Source: Verrucomicrobiia bacterium (GTDB taxonomy: Bacteria > Verrucomicrobiota > Verrucomicrobiia > Limisphaerales > DASXHY01). From it: 64,000 bases of DNA. The notes beneath the pieces were generated by a model. The model saw nothing but the letters and a program-made list of their open reading frames with translations. It had not been told where the DNA came from and made no database searches. The position numbers and the translations under genes are program-made. Each line of letters begins with the position of its first letter. Positions within the stretch are counted from its first letter, which is position 1. Where the stretch lies: NCBI GenBank assembly GCA_035629175.1, contig DASPIL010000031.1, forward strand, positions 1 to 64,000. Direction: 5' to 3'. This document shows positions 26,851 through 36,024 of this stretch, one piece after another.

Positions 26851-28977
26851 ATGAGATTCGCATTCGTCGCCGCCATTCTGATTTGCATCACTTCGCACGT
26901 GCCGGCTGCCGAGCGAAAGATCAATCGCGAAGCACTCGTCACACGGCACAATCCCGTCCTGCGCCAGTTTGATGCCGAGAATCCGCTGTCGGTGGGCAAT
27001 GGAAAGTTTGCGTTCACTGCCGATGTCACGGGCCTGCAAACCTTCTCGGATGCGTTCACGAACACAACGCCTCTCGGCACACTCTCCCAATGGGGCTGGC
27101 ATTCGTTTCCGAATCCCCAGGGGTGGAGCCAGCAGAAGTTCCAGCATCGCGAGTACGATGTGTTCGGACGCAAGGTTCCTTACAACGACGTTCCCCGAAA
27201 TATTCAAACGCCGGAAATTCGCTGGCTGCGTGGCAATCCGCATCGCCTCCATCTGGGTCGGTTGGGATTTGTCCTGACCCGCACGGATGGAAGCGCCGCA
27301 ACTGCTGCCGACCTGGCAGCCGTCGAACAGAAACTCAACCTGTGGACAGGAATTCTGCACAGCCGGTTTCAATGGGATGGTCAGATCGTGGAGGTGGAAA
27401 CCGTTTGTCATCCCGAACGAGATGTCCTCGCCGTGCGGGTGCGGTCCCCGTTGCTGCGCACGGGCCGGGTCAAGTTGCGGCTCGATTTCCCGTACGGCAC
27501 GGGTTCAACCATCACAGCCGACTGGACCAAACCCGACGCTCACTCCACGACATTCAAGGCGGCGGGCACGCGCGGCGGTGTTTTCGAACGTCAGTTGGAC
27601 AGCGATGCTTACGTCGCATCCGCAGTTTGGACTTCGGGCGCGACGATGAGCGAGGAAAGCAAACATCGCTTTGTGCTGACTCCCCGCAATTCCGGGAACA
27701 CGCTTGAGTTTGCGGTGGAATTTACGCCCGAACGCAATCAGGCCGGAATTCCGGATTTCGGTGACGTGCGGCGCGCCTCAGTGAAGCATTGGGACAAGTT
27801 CTGGAGCACAGGCGGCGCGGTGGATCTTTCGGAGAGCTCCGATCCGCGCTGGCGCGAACTGGAGCGGCGGATTGTGTTGTCGCAGTATTTGACTGCCATT
27901 CAATGTTCGGGAATTTATCCGCCGCAGGAAACGGGTCTTACCTACAACAGTTGGGAAGGCAAGTTTCATCTGGAAATGCATTACTGGCACGCAGCGCATT
28001 TCGCTGTGTGGGATCGGCTGCCGCTGCTCGACCGCAGCCTGGACTATTATCGCAACACTTTGCCAGTCGCGTTGAGCAACGCTCAGCGGCAGGGATACAC
28101 GGGCGCACGCTGGTCGAAGATGACAGATCCATCGGGAGTCGATTCGCCATCTCCGATCGGTCCGTTCCTGATCTGGCAACAACCGCATCCGATCCTGTAC
28201 GCGGAGCTTGTGTATCGTCAGAAGCCGGATCGCAAGACGTTGGAACGTTTTGGCAACGTGATTCACCAGACAGCGGAATTCATGGCGTCTTACGCTGCGT
28301 GGGATGCGGCCAGCAATCGTTACGTGCTCGGACCCGTGCTGCAATGCGCGCAGGAAATTTTCCCAAAAGACAAAACGCTGAACCCCACCTTTGAACTGAC
28401 CTACTGGCGCTGGGGATTGGAAATGGCGCAGACATGGCGTCAGCGTCTCGGGCAGTTGCGCGAGCCAAAATGGGATCGCGTGCTGAAGGATCTGGCGCCG
28501 CTTCCGCTTGAGCAAGAGAAGTATCTGTTTGCAGAGACTGCGACGGGCACCTACACGGACAAGAAGTGGACCGACGATCATCCCAGTGTGACTGCGGCCT
28601 ACGGCATGTTGCCTGGGCCGGGTGTCGATCCTGAGACGATGAGGCGAACGCTGCATTGGATTTGGGACAACTGGAACTGGCCTGACACGTGGGGCTGGGA
28701 TTACGGCATGCTCGCGATGTGTGCCGCGCGGCTTGGCGAACCGGAACGCGCGATTGATGCGTTGCTTCTCGATACACCCAAGAATCACATGGGTTTGAAC
28801 GGCCACAATTATCAACGGCCGGGGCTGACCATTTATCTCCCGGGAAACGGATCGTTGTTGTATGCGGTCGGAATGATGGCGGGCGGATGGGACGGAGGGC
28901 CGCAGAAACCTGCGCCGGGGTTCCCTGACAACGGGAAATGGAAAGTGAAAGTGGAAGGGTTTCGCCGGGCTTTGTAG
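26851..28977 (+). CDS. Secreted glycoside hydrolase-like protein, six-hairpin (GH65/GH95-type) fold
   Basis: The 708-residue product has a signal peptide (first ~20 residues, cleaved near VPAAE). An N-terminal beta-sandwich domain begins with NPLSVGNGKFAFTADVTGLQTF, a pattern shared by GH65 and GH95 enzymes. An (alpha/alpha)6 catalytic region carries FHLEMHYWHAAHFAVWDR around residue 370, ETGLTYNSWEGK before it, and DPSGVDSPSPIGPFLIWQQPHP after it. The C-terminal part includes NWPDTWGWDYGMLAM. The acidic residue in HLEMHYWH is a candidate catalytic or binding group. Substrate unknown. No carbohydrate-utilisation cluster surrounds it apart from the more distant GH43-like gene. Confidence 0.72.
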   Translation: MRFAFVAAILICITSHVPAAERKINREALVTRHNPVLRQFDAENPLSVGNGKFAFTADVTGLQTFSDAFTNTTPLGTLSQWGWHSFPNPQGWSQQKFQHREYDVFGRKVPYNDVPRNIQTPEIRWLRGNPHRLHLGRLGFVLTRTDGSAATAADLAAVEQKLNLWTGILHSRFQWDGQIVEVETVCHPERDVLAVRVRSPLLRTGRVKLRLDFPYGTGSTITADWTKPDAHSTTFKAAGTRGGVFERQLDSDAYVASAVWTSGATMSEESKHRFVLTPRNSGNTLEFAVEFTPERNQAGIPDFGDVRRASVKHWDKFWSTGGAVDLSESSDPRWRELERRIVLSQYLTAIQCSGIYPPQETGLTYNSWEGKFHLEMHYWHAAHFAVWDRLPLLDRSLDYYRNTLPVALSNAQRQGYTGARWSKMTDPSGVDSPSPIGPFLIWQQPHPILYAELVYRQKPDRKTLERFGNVIHQTAEFMASYAAWDAASNRYVLGPVLQCAQEIFPKDKTLNPTFELTYWRWGLEMAQTWRQRLGQLREPKWDRVLKDLAPLPLEQEKYLFAETATGTYTDKKWTDDHPSVTAAYGMLPGPGVDPETMRRTLHWIWDNWNWPDTWGWDYGMLAMCAARLGEPERAIDALLLDTPKNHMGLNGHNYQRPGLTIYLPGNGSLLYAVGMMAGGWDGGPQKPAPGFPDNGKWKVKVEGFRRAL

Positions 28978-30147
28978 AACCGACCATTCGCTCGTGCCTC
29001 ACGGGCGAGAGGGTAAAGCGGTTTCCAGGTATTCGTATTGGTCAGTGTCCATGCGAGGCTAACACGTTGCCCTGAATTCGCGACAATTCGCGACAATTTG
29101 CGCAAACCCGTTTTGTCTTTCCCGATCTGCCTCCAGAATTCAAAGAAGTTGCCTCACGGGAAGAGCACAAGATGCGCGAAGAGGAGACGTTTAACAGGAG
29201 CAAGCAGAGGCAGCAGAGAAAGGGCAGAGGAAGATGTTTCCGAATCCGCGTTCATCCGTCTCCATCCGTGATTAGATTTTCATTTTCACTGCTATCTTTT
29301 CGTGTGGTTCGTGTGGTTCGTGTGGTTCGTGTGGTTCGTGTGGTTCGTGGTTGAACTTCCTCCCTTCAATTCGCGCAATTCGTGTCAACCCGTTTTGTCT
29401 TTCCCGATCTGCCTCAGAATTCAAAGAAGTTGCCTCACGGGAAGGGCACAAGACGCGCGAAGAGAAGACGTTTAACAGGAGGACGCAGAGGCAGCAGAGA
29501 AAGGGCAAAGGAAGCTGTTTCCGAATCCGCGTTCATCCGTCTCCATCCGTGATTAGATTTTCATCTCCACTGCTGTCTTTCGTGTGGTTCGTGTGATTCG
29601 TGGTTGAACTTCCTCTCTTCAATTCGCGCAATCCGCGTAGACCCGTTTTGTCTTTCCCGATCTGCCTCCAGAATTCAAAGAAGTTGCCTCACGGGAAGGG
29701 CACAAGACGCGCGAAGAGAAAACGTTTAACAGGAGCAAGCAGAGGCAGCAGAGAAAGGGCAAAGGAAGCTGTTTGCGAATCCGTGTTCATCCGTCTCCAT
29801 CCGTGATTAGATTTTCATTTTCACTGCTATCTTTTCGTGTGGTTCGTGTGGTTCGTGGTTGAACTTCCTCTCTTCCAATCCGCATACCCCTCTCTCCAAC
29901 TCTCTCCCCGCTCGCGCCTTACGGGGCGAGAGGGTCAAGCGGTTTACAGATCGCAGTGATCTCACCCACACTTGATTACGCCTATCCGGTGCCAATCCGT
30001 GTCTCAACTGGTTTTCAGCTTGTCAGGCATTCCTCTGCTACCTCCATTTGCTCCTGTTAAACCGGAGTTGCGTCCTCGAACGGCCGATTCATTCGGAGTG
30101 AAGGACCCCATAGTAAGGATGCTTGTGCTTCTGCACGCTATCTGGTC
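28978..30147. other. Gene-free block of tandem and dispersed repeats
   Basis: More than 1.1 kb without a believable gene. It is dominated by the tandem ~255-bp units, flanked on each side by a short dispersed motif (gggcgagagggt-aagcggttt near 28.99-29.02 kb and 29.92-29.95 kb). Frames here translate to simple HEPHEP-type or QRQQRKG-type strings and are rejected as genes. Confidence 0.8.
29080..29880 (+). repeat. Three tandem copies of a ~255-bp unit
   Basis: Units begin at about 29080, 29366 and 29619. Each contains, in order, cccgttttgtctttcccgat, gttgcctcacgggaag, acgtttaacaggag, gcagcagagaaagggca and ttcatccgtctccatccgtg. Each ends in a short array of the 9-bp unit gtgtggttc: about five copies in the first unit and two in each of the others. 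The units differ by scattered substitutions and the copy number of the 9-bp array, so they are not recent identical duplicates. Confidence 0.9.
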
Positions 30148-30390
30148 ATGAATATGACCGTTCCCGGCGGAGAGTTCAGCTTTCGCGAATTGTGTGTCGC
30201 CAACCCATCCATTTCCCCGATGGAACTCCTCAAATTTGTGACCACACAAATTTCTGAAGGGCGGCTCAAGAAAACCCGGTGCGACAAAGGGGTGACGTTT
30301 ACTGAAGCAAACCCTGCTCGGACTGGAACTGGAGAAACCAATTCCGACCCTCATTTCACGATGACGCAGGTGCCCGTTGCCGGCGGATAG
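30148..30390 (+). CDS. Possible small protein of unknown function
   Basis: An 80-residue frame starts MNMTVPGGEFSFRELCVANP and continues ISPMELLKFVTTQISEGRLK, which has the look of a helix-turn-helix-like module (helix, turn around NPSISP, helix, strand). The remainder is polar and less convincing. No good ribosome-binding site precedes it. It may equally be a decayed or chance frame. Confidence 0.4.
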   Translation: MNMTVPGGEFSFRELCVANPSISPMELLKFVTTQISEGRLKKTRCDKGVTFTEANPARTGTGETNSDPHFTMTQVPVAGG

Positions 30391-30645
30391 GACGCGCAAG
30401 GAGCGCAAGCGCGAACGCCGCGCCACCGAGCGCAGCCTTCAGGCTGCTTTGCCGCGACAGTTGCGTGCGTCGTGACCCATGCTAATGGGCCCTTCGTCCA
30501 CGAGTGAAAGCCGCGTGAACGCCGCGGTCCACAGTCGGCGACATTTACAAATTGTCGGTAGAATTACGTCCGAACTCCTCCCACTGAAGAAAATTTTTGT
30601 GCGGTTTTCCGAGGAGGATCGGGCATTCGTCCGTAATCCTTCCGA
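30391..30645. repeat. Dispersed palindrome-containing element, copy 2, and leader DNA
   Basis: The element occupies about 30422-30530 (gcagccttcaggctgc, then ccgcgtgaacgccgcgg) and is in the same orientation as the copy after cysK. The rest of the gap leads into the promoter of the first VPDSG-CTERM gene. Confidence 0.55.
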
Positions 30646-30648
30646 CAC

Positions 30649-30664
30649 TGGCCCGCATTCTGCA
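30649..30664 (+). promoter_or_regulatory. Sigma-54 (-24/-12) promoter candidate for VPDSG-CTERM gene 1
   Basis: The sequence TGGCCCGcattCTGCA has GG at 30650-30651 and GC at 30662-30663, the exact 10-base spacing required for RpoN, and matches most of the consensus TGGCACG-N4-TTGCA. The predicted transcript start, about 30675, is one base before the annotated ATG, so the mRNA would be nearly leaderless unless the ATG at 30688 is used. Confidence 0.6.
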
Positions 30665-30675
30665 CGACGTCAGAA

Positions 30676-31401
30676 ATGACCCAAAGAATGATCATTGGTA
30701 CGGCGTGTTTTTTCATTGCCGGTTCGGCTTTTGGAGCGGCGATCGTCCCTTCATACGATGAGTTCGAGGATTTGCCGGACGCGACCTGGGGAGGGACGGG
30801 AATTCCGACCGGACCGGCCGCGGTGCGCGGCGCCCCCAATGGTGCGATACTCGGATTGATCGCCCATCAACGCTACAACAACCCGCCGCTTCAAAATGAC
30901 GGCGCGGGAACCTACTTCGCGCAACCGGGTGCCAACGACGGTACGCCCGGGAATCCCGGAACGGCAGCAACGTGGAACATTGGATTTTATGTGAATCTGC
31001 CGACGTCGCTGGTGGCCGGAGATGAATACTTCCGCCTCTACTATGATCTAGATCCCAGTGTTGGAACGGACATCTCACAACTGGGGCAGCTCGATTTCAT
31101 GGTTTCCTCGGGAAACAAGATCGAAGGCTCTGAGAACATGTCCTTCGGATTCTGGCTGATCCCCTTCCCGGGGAACACGCCCGCGAGCTATGCGCCGTTT
31201 GATCCTTTCGCGACCGGTGAATACAGCTTTGCGCTGGTGGCCCTTGACGACACCGGCACGGAACTTCCCGACGGCCGCGCAGCAATCATCGTTCGCGTTG
31301 GAAACGTCGGAACGGTTCCTGACGCGGGTTCTACTTTCGCGCTTCTTGGCGGCGGCCTCGTTCTATTGACTGGGTTGCGTCGGCTATTGCGTGTGTCGTA
31401 G
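30676..31401 (+). CDS. VPDSG-CTERM sorting-domain protein 1
   Basis: The 241-residue product has an N-terminal signal peptide (MTQRMIIGTACFFIAGSAFG, cleavage near GAA), a beta-rich extracellular domain with few charges, and a C-terminal sorting signal: VPDAGSTFALLGGG, hydrophobic helix, then basic LRRLLR. This is the exosortase recognition layout of the VPDSG-CTERM class, and the exosortase at 43.7-44.7 kb is the likely processing enzyme. The mature domain is not recognised. The gene has its own sigma-54-type promoter and is followed by an inverted REP-like element. Confidence 0.88.
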   Translation: MTQRMIIGTACFFIAGSAFGAAIVPSYDEFEDLPDATWGGTGIPTGPAAVRGAPNGAILGLIAHQRYNNPPLQNDGAGTYFAQPGANDGTPGNPGTAATWNIGFYVNLPTSLVAGDEYFRLYYDLDPSVGTDISQLGQLDFMVSSGNKIEGSENMSFGFWLIPFPGNTPASYAPFDPFATGEYSFALVALDDTGTELPDGRAAIIVRVGNVGTVPDAGSTFALLGGGLVLLTGLRRLLRVS

Positions 31402-31570
31402 CGGCAAGGCATCCTTGCCTGCCGTGGAGCCGCGGCTTCCAGCCCGGCGGAGGGAGGGCCAAATAAGCTGGAGCACGTTGACAGGACTTGAGCCTCGCTC
31501 TTGCTTCACGCTTTTTCCGGGCAGCAAGGATGCCGCCCTCCACGTCAGGCAGAGATGCCTGACGCCACTG
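31400..31570 (-). repeat. REP-like dispersed element, copy 2 (inverted)
   Basis: About 171 bp, directly after the VPDSG-CTERM gene 1 stop codon. Read on the minus strand it repeats the landmarks of the copy at 7028-7196: the palindrome cgtcaggca-tctc-tgcctgacg, then gcccggaaaaagcgt, gggctggaagcc and ggcaggcaaggatgcctt. The terminal palindromes could fold and act as a terminator for the gene before it. Confidence 0.75.
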
Positions 31571-31636
31571 CGCATTGACGCGTTCCAGTTGCCCCAATTG
31601 CTGTATTGCCGTCTCTGTGTGGGCTACGCAGCGTTG

Positions 31637-34600
31637 TCAGCGCTGCTTGGCGAGATCTTCCTGAATCAGAAGGTCGGTCGCGGCACTGGCTAGTGGAGCA
31701 GGCAGTCCGAGGTTCGCTGCTTTTCTCACATCCTCAACCCCACGAGCACGATCACCGCTCTTGTATCGGATCATGCCTAGATAATACAACGCCTCCGCAT
31801 TCTCGTTGGTGCCGCTCGTCGCATCGGTTAGCGGAAGCCGCGCTGAGTTGAAATCGTTTCGCTGGAAGAACGATTTGCCCGCCACAAACGCCACCTGCGG
31901 ATCCCGCGGATACGCCTTCCGCGCCCGCAATGCGAGATCGTGGCCGGTGGGATCATCGGTTTTGAATCCCGGCAACAGCACCAGCGCTCTCAAGGCAGGG
32001 GAGAACTTTGGGTAATCCTGCATGATCTGCTCGTACGTCTTCCGCGCCGCCGCGATGTCGCCGCTGGTCGTTTGGCCTGATGCCACAACCATCAGCGCAG
32101 GCAGGAATTGCGGTTCCGTTTTCAAGCGCGCCTGGGCGTCAGCGACAAGCTCAGCATTCGGCGCATTTGTGGCCGTCGCAAAGACGAGAAATTGCTGCGC
32201 TGACTTTTGAACCGCTGCAGAGGGTGCTGCCTCAAGGGAGCGCCGCACATGATCGATTGCTTCCGGGGTGCGCCCGATCGAGTGCAAAGCGACCGCACAA
32301 TCGTAGAGAAGTTCAGCAGACGGCGGCCGCTGGTTTTGAACTTGTTCCTGAAGCACGGACGCCGCCCATTCCTGTTCTCCGGATCGCATTGCGAGCCGGG
32401 CAAACGTTTGCGCGATGGCGGGATTTGCTGCATCGGCTGTCCGCGCTTGCTTCGCCAGCTCAAACGCCTTTTTCGGATCGGCAAAGCGATCGGCGAGAAG
32501 TTCCGCAAGCTCGATCAACACGGGCGCTGATTTCGGAGTGGTTTCGAGCACCTTCTCCAGCGCTGACCGGGCTGCCGCCCAATTTCCCGCTCGTCGATGC
32601 ACCTCGGCCATGCGGCGGCCCGCAATCGGATCGTCAGGCTGAATTCGAAGTTGTTCCTGAAGGCGCACAATGGAGGCTTCGTTGGTGGAGGACGCGGGTT
32701 CCTGCAGAATCGCGAGGCAACGCCGCGCCTGTTCTGCGCCGGCTACGTTCTGATCCATCGCAAGAGCCTGCTTCAGGAAGACGGGCGAGTTCTTTTCGTC
32801 ACCCTGCATGTAGCTGGCCATGCCGGCGTGAAATTGTGCGTGCGGATTGTTCGTCAGTTTGGCCGCGCTTTCAAGCAACGGAGTAAGCGCCTGCGCATAA
32901 TCGCGCCGCCTGAATTGAACCCATCCGTAAGTGTCCGCAACGACCGGGTCTTCGGGTGCCAGCTGGCGAGCGCGGCGTGCAAGTTCCAATGCCCGCTCGA
33001 GATTGCCCAGATCTTCCGCGTAAAGGTAAGCGAGGTTATTGAGCGCCAGCGTTGAGTCGGGTTCGACTGCAATCGCTTTTTCGTACGCAGCAGCGGCCTG
33101 GGCGTGATTCGTTCCCTGGTCGAGCAGCAGGGCGGTTTGCAGGAGCACCTTGAAATTCCGCGGAAACGCAGCCGCGGATTGTTCGAGGAAAGCGAGTGCT
33201 TCAGCGTTGCGGCCGGTTGTGAGGTAAAGCGCGGTGAGCATGTCGCGTGAGGGAAAGAAACTCGGATCTGCTGCGATGGCTTGCTTCAAATCGTTTTCAG
33301 CTGCGGACGAATTCTCCTGGGCCAGTCGCAAGCGGGCGCGAGAGAAGAGGACGAGGGCGTCGCCTGGCTTCAGTGTTTCCAGTCGCTTCAGGATTTCTTC
33401 AGCTTCGGCGAATTGTTTCTCCTGCACCTTGAGATCCAGCAGTTCGTGGAGCGCAGGCAGATGGTTGCGATCCAGTCGCAGCGCTTCGTTCAGCGCCTTT
33501 TCTGCTTCCGCGGTTTTGCCCTGACGGCGGTAGACCGTTCCGGTCAGGAATCGCGGCTGGGCATTGGACGGGTAAAGCGATGCGAGATTGTTGTAAACCT
33601 CGATTGCCTGTTCCGGCTGGCCTCGCGCGAGATGCACCTCCGCCAGGCCAAGCTGCGGCGGAACCAGGCGCGGGTTCAGCTTCGTGAGATCCGAAAACGC
33701 GGATTGCGCCGACACAAAGTCTCCCTGCCGATACGTGACCTGCGCCTTGAGAAACAGCGCATCGGCGAAATTGGGGTTTGCAGCGAGGGCTTCATTGAGA
33801 GCCGTGACCGCTGCGCCCATGTCGTTGGTTGCGAGAAGTGCCCGCGCCAATTCCATGTTGACTTGCGGCACGCGGGGATAGGCGGCCTTCAGTTGCCGAA
33901 TTTGCGCGATCGCCTGGCTGATGTTGGTTTGTGCAAGGCTCAGTCGTGCGCGGACAAGAAGGGCGCGGAAGTCGGTGGGCTCGAGGCTGAGGGTCTTCCC
34001 CACGAGCTGCGCACAATCCTCGAGCCGCGAATCCTCCAGCGCCATTGCGGACAGGACGCTCCAGGCAGGAACGAACTCGGGCGCTTTTTTCGTCAGGGCT
34101 TCAAGATCCCTGCGGGCCTGCGCCTTTTCACCCATGAGCACCCGGAACTCAGCGAAGTGGATTTGCGAGAACAGGTCGTCGGGAGCGGCCTTCAAACGTT
34201 TCTCGTAATGTTCACGGGCGAGCTCCCGATTGCCACGCATCAGGTAATAGTTGCCCATGGCGGCGTGGATGTGAGGTGACGACGGATTCAAAGCTTCGGC
34301 CGCCTTGAAAGCAGTTTCCGCCTTCTCGAATTCACGGCGGCGAACGCTGATGATTCCGCTGGCGAGTTCGAAGGCCGCTTTGTTTTCAGAACTGCGCAAC
34401 CGTTCGAGAAGCGCGTTCAGCTCTGACTCCTGTTCGGTCGAAGTCATCGCAACCAGCGTGAGAACGGCTTCTTCGTTCGCGGGTTGCAATGCGAGGATTT
34501 CGGTGGCGATGGCAGTTGCGTTTGTGGCGTCATTGCCGTCCCTGTAGATCCGAAGAAGCGGCAGGAGAATATCGAGGTTCTTCCTGTCCTTTTCATATGC

Positions 34601-34912
34601 CTTGCGCAGGAATGCGTGGGCGCGGCGGGACTGGCCTTGCTTGAAATAGATCTGGCCGAGCCGCTGAATCGCGGTGTTGTGCTCTGGATCGAGTTTTGCC
34701 GCGTTTTGATATTCGATGGAAGCTTTGGGAAAGTCGCCAGCCTGGAAGTATTCATTGGCCTTTTCCAACGCGCGATCCCGCCGCGATTCCTTGGAGCACC
34801 CGGTGCTGAAAAGAGAAACCATCGTGATGCAGACAAAGAATCGGAAGAGCAGGGGACGACGCGCCAACAAGGTCAGACCAATCATGCTGGGAGCAAAGCG
34901 GAATCCGCGCAT
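31637..34912 (-). CDS. Giant TPR-repeat lipoprotein (PrsT-like), paralogue 1
   Basis: The 1,091-residue product has a lipoprotein signal with lipobox FSTGC (C39, or C30 from the second ATG) and then TPR repeats to the end, for example ANEYFQAGDFPKASIEYQNA and LAYLYAEDLGNLERALELA. It matches in layout the PEP-CTERM system TPR lipoprotein family (PrsT), which accompanies exosortase/EPS loci and is thought to act at the periplasmic side in polymer export or assembly. A paralogue of almost equal length lies at 39561-42800. It runs toward the VPDSG-CTERM gene 1. Start uncertain between codons 1 and 10. Confidence 0.88.
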   Translation of the reverse strand: MRGFRFAPSMIGLTLLARRPLLFRFFVCITMVSLFSTGCSKESRRDRALEKANEYFQAGDFPKASIEYQNAAKLDPEHNTAIQRLGQIYFKQGQSRRAHAFLRKAYEKDRKNLDILLPLLRIYRDGNDATNATAIATEILALQPANEEAVLTLVAMTSTEQESELNALLERLRSSENKAAFELASGIISVRRREFEKAETAFKAAEALNPSSPHIHAAMGNYYLMRGNRELAREHYEKRLKAAPDDLFSQIHFAEFRVLMGEKAQARRDLEALTKKAPEFVPAWSVLSAMALEDSRLEDCAQLVGKTLSLEPTDFRALLVRARLSLAQTNISQAIAQIRQLKAAYPRVPQVNMELARALLATNDMGAAVTALNEALAANPNFADALFLKAQVTYRQGDFVSAQSAFSDLTKLNPRLVPPQLGLAEVHLARGQPEQAIEVYNNLASLYPSNAQPRFLTGTVYRRQGKTAEAEKALNEALRLDRNHLPALHELLDLKVQEKQFAEAEEILKRLETLKPGDALVLFSRARLRLAQENSSAAENDLKQAIAADPSFFPSRDMLTALYLTTGRNAEALAFLEQSAAAFPRNFKVLLQTALLLDQGTNHAQAAAAYEKAIAVEPDSTLALNNLAYLYAEDLGNLERALELARRARQLAPEDPVVADTYGWVQFRRRDYAQALTPLLESAAKLTNNPHAQFHAGMASYMQGDEKNSPVFLKQALAMDQNVAGAEQARRCLAILQEPASSTNEASIVRLQEQLRIQPDDPIAGRRMAEVHRRAGNWAAARSALEKVLETTPKSAPVLIELAELLADRFADPKKAFELAKQARTADAANPAIAQTFARLAMRSGEQEWAASVLQEQVQNQRPPSAELLYDCAVALHSIGRTPEAIDHVRRSLEAAPSAAVQKSAQQFLVFATATNAPNAELVADAQARLKTEPQFLPALMVVASGQTTSGDIAAARKTYEQIMQDYPKFSPALRALVLLPGFKTDDPTGHDLALRARKAYPRDPQVAFVAGKSFFQRNDFNSARLPLTDATSGTNENAEALYYLGMIRYKSGDRARGVEDVRKAANLGLPAPLASAATDLLIQEDLAKQR

Positions 34913-35277
34913 GAGGTCAATTCAGCGCTTTGGGGGAACGAGACCACGAGACGACAGGACGACGGGACGTCCGCCTTGCGCGCTTTCGCCCAAATCTCCC
35001 CACTTCCGAGCGCAGCCGGAGGAGGGGCCGGGGGAGGAGGCACTCGCGCCATTTTCAGCGAAGCAAAAGAACGCTGTTTCCCCACTCGTCGTTTTCTCTC
35101 CCTCCGTGGGCCGCCGAAATCGGCATCTTCCAGCTTTTCCACCTCGCGATATCGACGGTAGAGCTGTCGGTCAGCTTTACAAACACCTCATCTGGCTTTC
35201 CACGCTTTCGGTTTTCAACCTTTTGTAAACACCTGTGGATGTGGCGCTTAAGACATCGTTTACAATTGTTCAAACAA
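34913..35277. other. Intergenic repeats and leader between TPR gene and VPDSG-CTERM gene 2
   Basis: Divergent promoter region. It contains a short gacgacgggacg-type repeat near 34940-34970 and a dispersed G-rich element near 34995-35040. No gene is supported here; the frame open from 34930 is only the upstream extension of the following gene. Confidence 0.5.
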
Positions 35278-35293
35278 AGGCACCCATGCTGCT
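35278..35293 (+). promoter_or_regulatory. Sigma-54 (-24/-12) promoter candidate for VPDSG-CTERM gene 2
   Basis: The sequence AGGCACCcatgCTGCT has GG at 35279-35280 and GC at 35291-35292 with 10 bases between, matching GGCAC and TGC of the RpoN consensus. The predicted start near 35304 gives a 37-base leader before the ATG at 35341. Confidence 0.65.
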
Positions 35294-35340
35294 TAGGAGT
35301 AGGTGCGCTGTCGAACCAACAGCGGCAGAAGACTCACAAT

Positions 35341-35991
35341 ATGATTAAAACATCTTTAAAAGTGCTGGGCGCGGCATCGCTCTGCGTGATTGCCACCCAA
35401 TCCGCCTCAGCCTTCACCGCCGTTTCAGCTCCTGCGACGGTCAATAACATCAATAACAATCCCGCACCCGGCGCCCAGGTTGGAGATCAATTCTCCATCG
35501 TGGGTGGCTCCTTTGCCGCCTACGTCCCTGGCCCTGGAGATCCGACCATCACTGGTGGCGACCTGAACCGGTATCGCTACAACATGGATGGAACCGTAGC
35601 CTCCGTGGCTGGTGCTGTAGTCGACTATACAGGCAGCTATCGGATTTTCTACGATTCAAACATTGACGGCCTCTTCAACGCTGGCGATTTCAGCTATTCG
35701 TTCGGAACGCTCGCAATGACAATCGATTTCAGTGGCGTTGGCCCGGCGTTCATTGCGAACGGCACGCTGCATCAGACTGCAGGTCCCGACGCAGGTTTCC
35801 CCAGTTCTGGTTTCCCTAACGCCGACGCAGAGTTTACCGGGACCTACACCGTGAATTCACTTGATGGTTCGACAGGAATCGTTCAAGGAACCATCACGAG
35901 CACGAGTGTCCCGGACGCTGGCAGCTCCCTCGTCCTGACGGGCATTGCCGCCTTGGGCATCGTTGCAGCTCGTCGCCGCATGGCCGCCTAA
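35341..35991 (+). CDS. VPDSG-CTERM sorting-domain protein 2
   Basis: The 216-residue product has a signal peptide (MIKTSLKVLGAASLCVIATQ, cleavage near SASA), a beta-rich domain with a pattern of GSYRIFYDSNIDGLFNAGDF around residue 105, and a C-terminal VPDAGSSLVLTGIAALG helix with basic ARRRMAA tail. Likely exported, cut by the exosortase and fixed at the cell surface. The mature domain family is not recognised. The ATG at 35341 is chosen because it begins the signal peptide and fits the sigma-54 promoter; the frame's upstream extension is not coding. Confidence 0.88.
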   Translation: MIKTSLKVLGAASLCVIATQSASAFTAVSAPATVNNINNNPAPGAQVGDQFSIVGGSFAAYVPGPGDPTITGGDLNRYRYNMDGTVASVAGAVVDYTGSYRIFYDSNIDGLFNAGDFSYSFGTLAMTIDFSGVGPAFIANGTLHQTAGPDAGFPSSGFPNADAEFTGTYTVNSLDGSTGIVQGTITSTSVPDAGSSLVLTGIAALGIVAARRRMAA

Positions 35992-36024
35992 GCGGTCCAT
36001 TCTCCTTCGAGACAAAAATTACAG

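Noticed and set aside
29160-30007. Several short frames in the 255-bp repeats (HEPHEP-, QRQQRKG- and RVHPSPSV-type peptides)
   Set aside because: They are translations of simple repeats, present in several frames and both strands.
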